A stretch of 57,301 nt of DNA from Thermoplasmata archaeon. Its GTDB lineage: Archaea > Thermoplasmatota > Thermoplasmata > Lutacidiplasmatales > UBA184. Positions 1-9,308 of this stretch are shown here, piece after piece. Where the stretch lies: NCBI GenBank assembly GCA_022750455.1, contig JAKIVR010000007.1, positions 1 through 57,301 of the forward strand, in the 5' to 3' direction. The stretch's first letter is position 1; the number at the start of each line of letters is the position of its first letter. Position numbers and translations under genes: made by a program. Below the pieces are notes generated by a model, which was not told the origin of the DNA, ran no database searches, and was given only the letters and a program-made list of their open reading frames with translations.

Positions 1-163
1 CCTGGAGGCGGCGATACTTCTCCTTCAGCTCCCGATGCTCTTGCTCGATTCGGTCGGCTCGTTCGAGCCGCTCCCGAAGCTTCTTGCGATCGGGCGGATA
101 GATCGTGATGGGCTCATCGTCCTCGGTCGGGGCGAACTGGAAGGCCGAGCGCGCCGAGAGCAC
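1..163 (-). CDS. Partial CDS, N-terminal part of a charged/coiled-coil protein (truncated by window start)
   Basis: Reverse-strand open frame from GTG at 163: VLSARSAFQFAPTEDDEPITIYPPDRKKLRERLERADRIEQEHRELKEKYRRLQ, running off the window edge. Confidence 0.5.
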   Translation of the reverse strand, partial: MLSARSAFQFAPTEDDEPITIYPPDRKKLRERLERADRIEQEHRELKEKYRRLQ

Positions 164-378
164 TGTCCCCTCGGCAAGAGGGAAAGAGCTACCTAGAGAA
201 AGTACTTTCGGTACTCAAGAATCGAGGGGAAAGTGGTGGTCACAAACCTGAGCAGCTACGACCCGTGACCTCTCAGGATTCTGGCACAAGTCTTCGATCC
301 AAGGGCCGGGCCGATTTGAACCCCCGGGGGCGGTGTTGGAAAGAGAATTCGAACGGCCCGAGGGTTCAAATACGACTT

Positions 379-479
379 GTCGGGGGGGGGATTTGAACCC
401 CCGGCCCCAGGATCTCTCCCGCGACGGCAAAGCCGTCGCGCTATGAGTCCCGTGCTCTACCGGTCTGAGCCACCCCGAC
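379..479 (-). tRNA. tRNA-Met (CAT), elongator type, with 28-nt intron at 37/38 (414..441)
   Basis: Acceptor GTCGGGG/CCCCGAC, D-arm GCTC/GAGC, anticodon stem CGGGA/TCCTG with loop CTCATA, T-arm GGGGG-TTCAAAT-CCCCC; intron holds GCGACGGC-TTT-GCCGTCGC hairpin. Confidence 0.9.
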
Positions 480-513
480 GTCGGCGCGCCCGGGACTCCT
501 CACGAACGGACGG

Positions 514-1215
514 TTATGCGGTTGACGGCTCAGGAGACGCCGGGGGCTCGATCGGGGTCTCGGCCGCCGGCATCGACTCCGAGGTCGGCTCCTCGTCGGG
601 GATGGTCCCGAGGATGGTGGAACTGCGGATCTCGATTTTCTTCAGCGGATAGAGCGTTCGAAGGCCCTGGGCGACCAGCCGGGAGAGCTCCCCTCCGAGC
701 ATGTCGCGGATGAACTCGGGGGCGGTGCGGGTGGTGGCGCTCTCGACGAGGATCGCCTTGAACCGGTGGCGGAGCTCGGTCTGCAGCCGGGATTGCAGCC
801 GCTGCTCCCCGACCGCGACCGCCTTGAGGACGATCTGGACTCCGTCCTTGGTCGTGACGGTGACGACCGCTTCGATCTTCGAGCGCTTGCGGCGGGCGAG
901 CCGGCGCACATAGTCGGTGGTCAGGTCGTGCCCGACGAGCCGGGTCTCGGCGATCCCGTCGCCGGTGATCGCGGTGATGGAGAATCGGAGCTTGATGTGG
1001 GCCTTGCCGACATCGGAGCCCCCGCCGAGCTCCTGCATGGTGGTCTCGAGGGAACGGCCGATGATGCTCTCGGACTCGGTGGCCATCGTCTCGCCGAGGG
1101 CGGCGTGCTGGAACAGGCCCGGGGCCCGGACCTTGAACCACTGCTTGGCCCGCCACTTGTCCTTGACCGTCCGGGTCAAGGTCGTCTTCTTCTTGTCGGA
1201 GTCCGTCTCGGCCAT
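514..1215 (-). CDS. rps3ae: 30S ribosomal protein S3Ae
   Basis: MAETDSDKKKTTLTRTVKDKWRAKQWFKVRAPGLF...GETMATESESIIGRSLETTMQEL, typical S3Ae/eS1; longer ORF to 2274 is spurious extension. Confidence 0.93.
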   Translation of the reverse strand: MAETDSDKKKTTLTRTVKDKWRAKQWFKVRAPGLFQHAALGETMATESESIIGRSLETTMQELGGGSDVGKAHIKLRFSITAITGDGIAETRLVGHDLTTDYVRRLARRKRSKIEAVVTVTTKDGVQIVLKAVAVGEQRLQSRLQTELRHRFKAILVESATTRTAPEFIRDMLGGELSRLVAQGLRTLYPLKKIEIRSSTILGTIPDEEPTSESMPAAETPIEPPASPEPSTA

Positions 1216-1359
1216 CGTGGGGTAGCGCCGCCCACCGGGGCACCCTACATAATGGTGCCGACCCGGGCCGTTGGGCGATCTACGGGGGTCGACCCGGTCG
1301 GCCCCCCTCCGAGCCGATTCGGCGTGCGCCGTTCGACCGCCGTGCGCGGCAAGCATGAT

Positions 1360-2928
1360 ATGGCCGCCGCGCTCGGCTCGCCTATGGCTGGTCGTTCGAC
1401 CCCCGCGCCGAAGGCAACTGCCCCCGCCGGCGCCCAGGCGACGGCGGCGGACCTCCAGAGCCGGGGCGTGATCCTCGAGAGCCCCACCCAGCGGTTCCGA
1501 ACCGAGGTTCTCCGACTGCTCGCAGCGTTGCGGGCCAAGGGCCTTTCGCAGGAGGAGGCGATCGCGGCCCTCTTTCCGCGCACCGTGCTCGAAGGTTCGA
1601 CGTACGAGGACGTCGTCGCCGCCCTGGTGTCGGGTGCCCACCTGCTGTTCTTCGGGCCTTCGGGCGCCGGCAAGACGACGCTCGCCAAGGAGCTCTGGGA
1701 CCTGTATCCGAAGACCACCTGGGTCGTCCACGACTGCCCGGTCCTCGACCATCCTCTGAGCGTCGTCGACCCCGCCACCGCCCGCCGCTTCCCCCCGTGC
1801 CCGATCTGCCAGCGACGGTTCGCCCCGAACAACGACGTCGCCCGGTTCGATCCCGCCAGCGTCGACCCGACGCAGGTCCCGGCGGACAACGTCCAGCTGC
1901 GGGAAGGATTCGGCCTCGCCCGCCTGCAAGGAAGCAGCGAAGTGTTCCCGGACCACCTGACGGGCAACGTCAACCTCCGTCGCCTCGAGGAGATCGGGGA
2001 TCCGATGAGCCCGCTCGTGCTCGAGCCGGGCAAGCTGCTCCAGGCGAACCGGGGCATCCTCCTCGTCGACGAGATCGGCAAACTGCCCCTCGGCACCCAG
2101 AACGTCCTCCTCCAGGCGCTTCAGGAGGGGACGGTCACGCCGTCCAAGTCGAGGGAGAGCTTCCCCGCGGCGTTCGTGGCGATCTGCACCTCCAACCTCT
2201 CCGACCTCGACAACATCAACGACCCGCTCTCCGACCGCCTGACGAGCATCCACGTCGGCTTCAACCCGCACCACGCCGCGAACCGCCGGATCGTCTCAAT
2301 CGGGACCGCCGCGAGCGGGGCCCCGTACGTTCCCGAGATCCTGGTCGACGCGGGCGTCCGCGTCATCGAGTCGTGGCGCCTGAAGGCCGGCGACGACAAT
2401 CCGGACGTGGGCGAGGTCGGTTCGAACCGCACGCTGCTCGATGTGACCCAACGGACCGGCGCGTTCGCGACGTTGGGCGGCCGCGCGGTGCCCAGCGCCG
2501 AGGACCTGCGCGCCGGGCTCTGGCACGCGATGCGCGGCCGGATCCGCGCCCGCAGCGGCGACGCCTTCCAGCAGAACTCCAAGCGCGTCGCCGAGTTCCT
2601 CGACCGCGGCATCGAGGAGGCTCTCAAGCAGAGCGCCCTCGTCTACTGGTGCCGGTACTACACGACCGTCCTGAAGGAGAACGCCGTGGAGTCCCAGGCG
2701 CTGATCAGCGAGGGCCGGCGCCTTCTGCCGGACCCCGCGGTCCAGGCCCAGCTCTCCGGAGCCGACGGGACGTTCCCGCGGTTCCGTGCATTCCAGGAGT
2801 TCGTCAAGGCCCGGGAGGCGCCGAGGGCCCCCGCCACGGAGCGGGACGCCGCCCTCGCCGAGTTCGCCCTTCTCGACAAGTTCTCGCTCTTCACCTGTAC
2901 GCCGGGGAGCGAGGACGACGTCCGCTAG
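1360..2928 (+). CDS. AAA+ ATPase (MoxR/magnesium-chelatase I-like) with Cys cluster
   Basis: Walker A GPSGAGKTT, ILLVDEIGKL Walker B, CPVLDHPL...CPICQRRF cysteine motifs. Confidence 0.8.
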   Translation: MAAALGSPMAGRSTPAPKATAPAGAQATAADLQSRGVILESPTQRFRTEVLRLLAALRAKGLSQEEAIAALFPRTVLEGSTYEDVVAALVSGAHLLFFGPSGAGKTTLAKELWDLYPKTTWVVHDCPVLDHPLSVVDPATARRFPPCPICQRRFAPNNDVARFDPASVDPTQVPADNVQLREGFGLARLQGSSEVFPDHLTGNVNLRRLEEIGDPMSPLVLEPGKLLQANRGILLVDEIGKLPLGTQNVLLQALQEGTVTPSKSRESFPAAFVAICTSNLSDLDNINDPLSDRLTSIHVGFNPHHAANRRIVSIGTAASGAPYVPEILVDAGVRVIESWRLKAGDDNPDVGEVGSNRTLLDVTQRTGAFATLGGRAVPSAEDLRAGLWHAMRGRIRARSGDAFQQNSKRVAEFLDRGIEEALKQSALVYWCRYYTTVLKENAVESQALISEGRRLLPDPAVQAQLSGADGTFPRFRAFQEFVKAREAPRAPATERDAALAEFALLDKFSLFTCTPGSEDDVR

Positions 2929-4708
2929 CGCCCGCGGCCTCCCCGACTGCTCCCTCGCGACCGACGACGTCTCGAGCGACGATCTCCTCGATCGGATCGA
3001 CCGGACCACGCTGGTCGAAGCGCTCGCGCAAGAGGGCGTCGACGCCGCGGACCGGCTCCTCAACCAGCAGGCCGGGACCGATCGGGAGCTGGCGAACCGT
3101 CTGGAGCGGCTCCGCGCCCGCCTCCGGCAGCAGTACCTCGCCCGTCTCCATCGTCTCGAGGGGGAGTACGGGGACCGGATCCGCGAGCTCCACACGCTCC
3201 GGGGGCAGGAGGCGGCCCAGGTGGACGCCGAGATGCGCGCGCTGGAGGCGCGTCTCCGCCGCGCCCGGAGCTGGGACGGGGCCGGGTTCGACTCTGACCT
3301 GCTGGACGGCGTGCGGGAGGCGCTGTTGCTTCCCGAGATCGCCGAAGCGCCGGCCCGGAAGGTCGGCCTCCTGGCGCGGTTGAAGGCCGCCCTGGCCCGA
3401 TTCATCGACTGGCTGCTCGGACTGTTCGGCCGCAAGTCCCGGCGACCGGTCCCCGCGCCGGTCAAGGGACGACAGATCACGCTCGCCGCGCTCGCGATGG
3501 ACGGTCGCGCCATGGCCCCGTCGGACCTCGGGGAGGCGATCGCCCGCCTCGCTCCCGAGGACCAGTCGACCTTGCGCAGCGGGGTCGAGAAGACGGTCCA
3601 GCGCCGGGAGGCCGAACTGCGCGAGGAGGCCGAGGCGAAGCGTCGGGCCGCCGAGCGGGAGCGGGCGCAACTGGAGGCGGAGCGGGACGAGGCGAAGCGC
3701 CGCGGCGAAGCGGCGGCGGACAAGGAGGTCCGCTCCCAGGTCCACGACCAGCTGACCCAGGAGCTGAAGGACCGCGGCCTTGTCACCGAGAGGAACGGGG
3801 AGATCGCCGTCACGTACACCCTGATCGAGCGGTTCGCCCGCCTGCTGTTGGAGGAGGAGCGCCGGTCGCTTCCGGGATCCGTTCAGATGAGCCGCCGGGG
3901 CGGCGGGGCGACGGGGATCTACGAGAAGTCCCGGCTCCGGCAGCCCGAGGAGGTCGCCCACCTCGACATCGTCTCCTCGGTGATCGCGTCGCGGCTCGTC
4001 GGCTCGAAGCACCTCGACGAGTCCACGAGCATCGTCTTCCGCGAGGTGATGAGCGAGCGGGTCCACGTCGTCCTCGCGCTCGACAAATCCGGCAGCATGG
4101 ACGAGGCCGGCAAGTTGACGGCCGCGAAGAAGGCGCTCCTCGCGCTCTACACCGCCGTCCGGCAGCGGTATCGGGACGCCACCGTCGACGTCCTCGCGTT
4201 CGACAACGACGTGCGCGCCCTCGACCTCCTCGAGCTGTGGGAGTGCCGCCCCGGCTCGTTCACGAACACGGGCGAAGCGCTGCACGCCGCCCACCTGTTG
4301 CTCCGCAGCTCCCGCGCCACGAGGAAGGAGGTGTTCCTGGTCACCGATGGATTGCCCGAGTCGTTCACCGATCGGGATGGGCAGGTCCGCTCCGGCCTCG
4401 TCGAGGAGGCGCTCGACTCGGCGCTCCTGCGCGCGCACGAGCTCGCCACGGTGACGCCGCTCGCGTTCACGATGATCCTGCTCAAGTCGGAGCACCCTGA
4501 GTACGAGGTCGCCGCGCGCCAGATCACCCGGGTGCTGGGCGGCGAGCTGATCGTCACGGACCCGTCCCACCTCGGGTTCGAGCTCCTCGTGCGCTGGGCC
4601 GGCGGGCGGGAGACGGCGCGAGCCCCCGAGCCGTCGCCCTCCGGTTCCCTCGCACCGGCCCCCGTCCCCCGCAAGAAGAGCCGGCGGGATCGCCGCATGG
4701 GTGGGTAG
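2786..4708 (+). CDS. VWA-domain protein partnered with upstream AAA+ ATPase (N-terminus uncertain)
   Basis: MIDAS motifs DKSGSM, FTNTGEAL, LVTDG; long coiled-coil before VWA; first in-frame GTG at 2786 overlaps the ATPase gene. Confidence 0.8.
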   Translation: MHSRSSSRPGRRRGPPPRSGTPPSPSSPFSTSSRSSPVRRGARTTSASARGLPDCSLATDDVSSDDLLDRIDRTTLVEALAQEGVDAADRLLNQQAGTDRELANRLERLRARLRQQYLARLHRLEGEYGDRIRELHTLRGQEAAQVDAEMRALEARLRRARSWDGAGFDSDLLDGVREALLLPEIAEAPARKVGLLARLKAALARFIDWLLGLFGRKSRRPVPAPVKGRQITLAALAMDGRAMAPSDLGEAIARLAPEDQSTLRSGVEKTVQRREAELREEAEAKRRAAERERAQLEAERDEAKRRGEAAADKEVRSQVHDQLTQELKDRGLVTERNGEIAVTYTLIERFARLLLEEERRSLPGSVQMSRRGGGATGIYEKSRLRQPEEVAHLDIVSSVIASRLVGSKHLDESTSIVFREVMSERVHVVLALDKSGSMDEAGKLTAAKKALLALYTAVRQRYRDATVDVLAFDNDVRALDLLELWECRPGSFTNTGEALHAAHLLLRSSRATRKEVFLVTDGLPESFTDRDGQVRSGLVEEALDSALLRAHELATVTPLAFTMILLKSEHPEYEVAARQITRVLGGELIVTDPSHLGFELLVRWAGGRETARAPEPSPSGSLAPAPVPRKKSRRDRRMGG

Positions 4709-4850
4709 CGCCGGCCGCCCAGGTCCATCGGGGAGGCGATCGCGCCCAGGGGGACGTGAGGTCGGGGCCCGGCCCTCCTCGTCGTCACGACCAGTCGTTC
4801 GGTTCGCTCCCGCGCCAACGATATCCCGCCGCGTCCTCTCTTCCCGGGCG

Positions 4851-5627
4851 ATGCCGAGGGGGCGCCCCACCGCGGACTGGGCCGCCTGGCTCGCGAGCTG
4901 GGACCGCCAGCAGTCCTCGTTCATGCCGACGAGGGAGCACCGATTCGAGGTGATGCTCGACGTGCTCCAGTCGTCGTTGCCGCCCCGATTCACGGCGATC
5001 GACCTCGGGTGTGGCCCCGGATCCCTGAGCGAGAGGCTCCTCACCCGCTTTCCCCGGGCCCGGACCGTCGCCGTCGACTTCGACCCCGTCCTGCTGCGCC
5101 TCGGCGAGAGGTCGCACCCGACGCTGCGCGGTCGCATCCGCTGGGTCGACGTCGACATCACCTCCGCCGACTGGACGGAGAGCCTTCCGGTCCGGAAGGT
5201 CGACGCCATCGTCAGCACCACGGCGCTCCATTGGCTCGAGGGGAAGGAGATCAAGCGGCTGTATGCGGACCTCGGGCGCCTGCTCCGCCCCGGAGGGGTG
5301 TTCCTGAACGGGGACTACCTGCCGTGGTCGGAGGAGCGACGCACGCTCCGCCGCCTCTCGGCCGGGGTGCGCACGGCGAAGGCGGGCGGGAGAGACCCGC
5401 GGGCCTCATGGGAGCGCGAATGGAACCGATGGTGGAAGGGGATCGAGAAGGAGCGGGCGCTCCGCACGGCGTTCCAAGAGCGAAAGGTGCGCGGGTACCG
5501 ACCTCACCCCCACCACGAGGACCTCTCGCTCGGTTTCCACAAGCGGGCCCTGCGCCGGGCCGGGTTCCACGAGGTCGCTGTCGTCTGGCAACGGTTCGAG
5601 AACCGTGTCCTCCTCGGGATCCGCTAA
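4851..5627 (+). CDS. Class I SAM-dependent methyltransferase
   Basis: IDLGCGPGSLSERLL, VDAIVSTTALHWL, LLRPGGVFLNGDYL. Confidence 0.8.
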   Translation: MPRGRPTADWAAWLASWDRQQSSFMPTREHRFEVMLDVLQSSLPPRFTAIDLGCGPGSLSERLLTRFPRARTVAVDFDPVLLRLGERSHPTLRGRIRWVDVDITSADWTESLPVRKVDAIVSTTALHWLEGKEIKRLYADLGRLLRPGGVFLNGDYLPWSEERRTLRRLSAGVRTAKAGGRDPRASWEREWNRWWKGIEKERALRTAFQERKVRGYRPHPHHEDLSLGFHKRALRRAGFHEVAVVWQRFENRVLLGIR

Positions 5628-5703
5628 GCCGCCCGACTAGGGTTGCCACTCGAACCTGTTGCCTTTAAGCCGCGAGGCCGACGGGTAGTTCGGGTCGATT
5701 CCC

Positions 5704-6102
5704 ATGGGGACTTCCGAGAAAACTGAATTCCGCCGCCACCTTCACGAGATGGGCCACGCCGCCGGTTCGATGGGACACGATGTCCGGGTCGAAGGGGAGC
5801 TCGCCGCCGAGAGGCTGAAGGATCTGCCCGAAGAGACCGCCCGGGCCGCGAAGTACATCGCGTACGACATCCAAGATGGACTGGCCGTCGCGGGTCAGGA
5901 GATCCGCGAGGACATCCACAAGGTGCCGGGCGAGGTCCGCGATGGACTGCAGATCGTCGGTCACGGCGTCGCACGCGCCGCCGAGGCGACCCACGAGGCC
6001 GTCGAAGACGCGGAGCACGTGGCGAAGGAGACGACCAAGAACGGGTTCGCCCGCGCCGCGGGCGTGAAGCGCAAAGCGATGCGCGAGTGGCACGGGGCGT
6101 AA
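5704..6102 (+). CDS. Small charged amphipathic-helical protein of unknown function
   Basis: 132 aa, Ala/Glu/Lys/His-rich helical pattern, no catalytic motif. Confidence 0.6.
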   Translation: MGTSEKTEFRRHLHEMGHAAGSMGHDVRVEGELAAERLKDLPEETARAAKYIAYDIQDGLAVAGQEIREDIHKVPGEVRDGLQIVGHGVARAAEATHEAVEDAEHVAKETTKNGFARAAGVKRKAMREWHGA

Positions 6103-6213
6103 GCCCGCCCTCCGAGCGAGGGAGCGACCGGTCCCGGCGGGAGAGACCCTCCCGGGCCCGGCCGAAGCGTCATCCGTGCCGAAGGCTCCTCACGACGGGG
6201 TGCGAGAAGCTCC

Positions 6214-7494
6214 GTGACCGCGCGCGTCACCGCCGAGTGGAACCCGTTGCGCCGCGTGGTGGTCCGCTCCCCGGGCATGGAGGCGTTCTTCGGCCTCCTG
6301 GAGCCGTATGCGGCGCTGTACGAGCGGGTCTTCTCCCTCGCCAAGGCTCGGAAGGAGCACGAAGAGCTGGTCGAGACGTTGCGCACCGGCTTTGGGGTCC
6401 ACGTCGCCTACCTCGACCAGATCCTGTTGCAGGCCGCCGGACGCCAGACCCATGTCGCCGAGGAGCTCGTGGAGCGCGTCCTCGCCACCGTCGCGTTCCG
6501 GGGTCCGACGGCGGCCCGGGCCCGGCGGGAGTTCCGCCAATCGATCCGCTCTCTCGACAGGGAACAGCTGATCGAGACGCTCGTCCTCTCGCCGGAGTTC
6601 CGGTTCGAGCAGGGCCGAGGCCCCCGCTCCGTCGAGAGCTACGCGACGCTTCGCCAGCCGCTCACGAACCTGTTCTTCCTGAGGGACCAGCAGGCCGTGA
6701 CGGACCGGGGGATCGTGCTCGGTCGGCCGGCGAAGCCGCCCCGCCGCCGGGAGGCCGAGCTGACCGGCTTCATCTGGCGGGTGAGCGGCGAAGCGCCCGT
6801 GGCCGAGATCCAGCGCGGAACGTTCGAAGGCGGCGACTTCCTGCCGGCAGGTTCGTTCGCGCTCCTGGGGACCGGCGACCGGACGAACGCCACGGGCGTC
6901 CAGGAGTTCCTCGCCGGCGGTGTCGGCGTGCCCGAGGTCGGGGTCGTCCACCAGCCGCGCCATCCGCTCCTCGACCGGGCGGACCCGATGGTGAACATGC
7001 ATCTCGACACGTACCTCAACTTCCCGGGGGAGGGGATCGCCGTCGGCTACCGGGAGATGCTGGCCCTCGCCCGGGTGGACATCTACCACCGAGAGGGCGG
7101 CAAGTACCGAAAGCGCGAGTGCTCGTGGCTGCTCCCGTACCTCGAGAAGATCCACGGGTTCCGGGTCATCGGCATCTCCACGCTGGAGCAGCTGTGCTAC
7201 GCGTCGAACTTCCTGACCGTGCGGGACCGCGCGATCGTCGTACCGGACGTCGCCCGCAACGCCGAACGCGTCTTGGCGAACCTAGGTCGAGTCGCCGAGC
7301 GCGACCCCCGGTACAACCGACTGTACCTGCAGGCGGCCCACGACTACGCCGAGCTCCGGGCGAACGGGCAGTTCTTCCCCCACAAGCCCGCGGCGAAGGA
7401 GCTCGGCCTCGAAGCCGTCCGCGTCCCGTTGGAGAACTTGACCGGGGCGTTCGGCGGGGCCCACTGCCTCACGGCGACCCTCGAGCGGGGCTGA
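6214..7494 (+). CDS. arcA: Arginine deiminase family protein
   Basis: FEGGDFLPAG, HLDTYLNF, C-terminal GGAHCLTATLERG (Cys nucleophile). Confidence 0.85.
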   Translation: MTARVTAEWNPLRRVVVRSPGMEAFFGLLEPYAALYERVFSLAKARKEHEELVETLRTGFGVHVAYLDQILLQAAGRQTHVAEELVERVLATVAFRGPTAARARREFRQSIRSLDREQLIETLVLSPEFRFEQGRGPRSVESYATLRQPLTNLFFLRDQQAVTDRGIVLGRPAKPPRRREAELTGFIWRVSGEAPVAEIQRGTFEGGDFLPAGSFALLGTGDRTNATGVQEFLAGGVGVPEVGVVHQPRHPLLDRADPMVNMHLDTYLNFPGEGIAVGYREMLALARVDIYHREGGKYRKRECSWLLPYLEKIHGFRVIGISTLEQLCYASNFLTVRDRAIVVPDVARNAERVLANLGRVAERDPRYNRLYLQAAHDYAELRANGQFFPHKPAAKELGLEAVRVPLENLTGAFGGAHCLTATLERG

Positions 7495-7507
7495 ACGGAC
7501 CGTCGCC

Positions 7508-8275
7508 CTACGGTTCCCGCCACCGCGCCAGCTGCATGGAGGCGAGGACGAAGAGCAGCGTGAACCCGACGAGGCCGACGAGGTCAAAACTGGCCGACGA
7601 GAGGATCGGGTTCCCGTTGATCGACGCGACGCTCAGTCCGGCCGCGCGATCGGCCAGCTGCCCGGCGTAGGTCGAGGGGACGAGGAACGCTAGCCAGCGG
7701 TACCCGGGCGGGATCACGCTCATCGGGTAGAAGACCGGGGGCAGGACGGAGAGCGCGGTGAAGACGACCGCCCCGATCGGCCAGATCTCCCGGAGGCGCC
7801 GGAAGAACGTGGAGAGCAGGAATCCGAAGCTGCTCGCCATCAGCCACGTCAGCAGCACCACGCCGAGAAGCGCCAGGACCGGGAGGGCGCCGATCCCCGT
7901 GACGATCCAGAGGATGACGAGGAACATCACCAGCGCGGGGAGGGTGAAGGCGAGCTCGCTCAGCGCCATCCCGAGGGCGTACGCCGTCGGCCGGACTGGG
8001 CTCGCCACGAACACCTGCTGCAGCTGGCGCTCGAGCCGGAGGTACGCGCAGTCGTTCATGATCCCGTTCCCCGTGAACAGTGCCGTGAACAGGATCGCGC
8101 CGACGATCCCGTACGGCAGGATGGCGCTGGGCGCGATCACCACCAGGAAGAAGACCAGCGTGAGCGGGGTGAGGAACCCGGCGAGCAGCATCACCGGCGA
8201 CCGCCACAACGGCACGATCCCGTTGGCGTAGCTCAGGCGCACGACGGCGTTCCCCTGGACGCGCCAGTTCACCAT
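7508..8275 (-). CDS. ABC-2 type transporter permease
   Basis: Six-TM profile, ABC-2 permease-like sequence, overlaps the ATPase gene upstream. Confidence 0.8.
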   Translation of the reverse strand: MVNWRVQGNAVVRLSYANGIVPLWRSPVMLLAGFLTPLTLVFFLVVIAPSAILPYGIVGAILFTALFTGNGIMNDCAYLRLERQLQQVFVASPVRPTAYALGMALSELAFTLPALVMFLVILWIVTGIGALPVLALLGVVLLTWLMASSFGFLLSTFFRRLREIWPIGAVVFTALSVLPPVFYPMSVIPPGYRWLAFLVPSTYAGQLADRAAGLSVASINGNPILSSASFDLVGLVGFTLLFVLASMQLARWREP

Positions 8276-9213
8276 GCGCCCCCCTCGTCGGAGCCCTCTT
8301 CGTCCTCCTCGATGCCGCGCCCCACCAACTTCAGGAACGCCTCCTCGAGCGTGACCGGCCCCATCGAGAGGTTCAGGTTCCTCGACAGGGCGAGCTCGGT
8401 CAACGTCGGCACGTGCGCCCGGGTCGTCAGGAGGATCGACCGATCCTCCTCATGGAAGAGGTCGCCGTACGGTCGGAGCAGCTCGGCCGGGACCGCCCCG
8501 TCGAACTGCACGCGGACCTCTCGGCCGACGCGCGACTTGAGCGCCTCGGAGCCGCCCCGATACAGGATCTTCCCATCCTCGATGACCGCCAGCTCGTCGG
8601 CGAGGTGTTCGGCCTCGTCGAGGTAGTGGGTGGTGAGCAGGATCGTGGACCCGGAGCGGGCCGCCTGACGGATGACCTTCCAGACCTGGCGTCGGGCGAC
8701 CGGGTCCATCCCGAGCGTCGGTTCGTCCAGGAAGAGGAACGGGGCGTCGGTGGCGAGGATCATGGCGACGAGCGTCCGCTGCTGCAATCCGCCCGAGAGC
8801 CGGAGCGCCGGCTCGTCCGCCGAGTCGTCGAGCCCCATGGCGTGCAGCACCTGGGCGGCCCGGTCCGAGGCCCGCTCGGCGCCGCTCCCCCGCATCCGCA
8901 GGTACTCCCGGATGTGCTCGCGCGGGGTCAGGTGGTCGAACGGCCGTCCTTCCTGGGGGACGAGCGCGATGCGGTCCCGCACGTCGGTCGGCTGCGTCAC
9001 CACATCGTAACCGAACAGCCGGACCGATCCCGAGGTCGGCAGGAGGAGGGTCGAGGCGATGCGGATGAACGTCGTCTTGCCCGCCCCGTTGCGGCCGAGG
9101 AAGGCGAACAACTGCCCCTTCTCCACGGTCAAGCTGACGTCGTCGAGGGCCCGGATCGTCCCGCGGGCGCCGGTGTACGTCTTGACGAGGTTCTCCGCCT
9201 CCAGGACCGGCAT
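8269..9213 (-). CDS. ABC transporter ATP-binding protein (DrrA-like)
   Basis: Walker A GRNGAGKTT, LSGGLQQR signature, LFLDEPTLGMDP. Confidence 0.93.
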   Translation of the reverse strand: MPVLEAENLVKTYTGARGTIRALDDVSLTVEKGQLFAFLGRNGAGKTTFIRIASTLLLPTSGSVRLFGYDVVTQPTDVRDRIALVPQEGRPFDHLTPREHIREYLRMRGSGAERASDRAAQVLHAMGLDDSADEPALRLSGGLQQRTLVAMILATDAPFLFLDEPTLGMDPVARRQVWKVIRQAARSGSTILLTTHYLDEAEHLADELAVIEDGKILYRGGSEALKSRVGREVRVQFDGAVPAELLRPYGDLFHEEDRSILLTTRAHVPTLTELALSRNLNLSMGPVTLEEAFLKLVGRGIEEDEEGSDEGGAW

Positions 9214-9308
9214 CGGCCGGTGAACGAAGGCGCCGCGGAAAGGCTCTTCGCGGCGGGCGGGCCGAACGGCTAATGGTCCCGGGGGGGCCTCCCCCGGCGA
9301 GCAAGGTC

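Noticed and set aside
215-652. Short ORFs across the tRNA-Met locus
   Set aside because: Overlap a well-supported tRNA and its flank; no coding signal
2891-5254. 787-aa minus-strand ORF
   Set aside because: Antisense to the VWA and methyltransferase genes; low-complexity composition, no motif
6214-7494. Arginine deiminase pathway operon
   Set aside because: Only the deiminase is present; no ornithine carbamoyltransferase, carbamate kinase or antiporter adjacent
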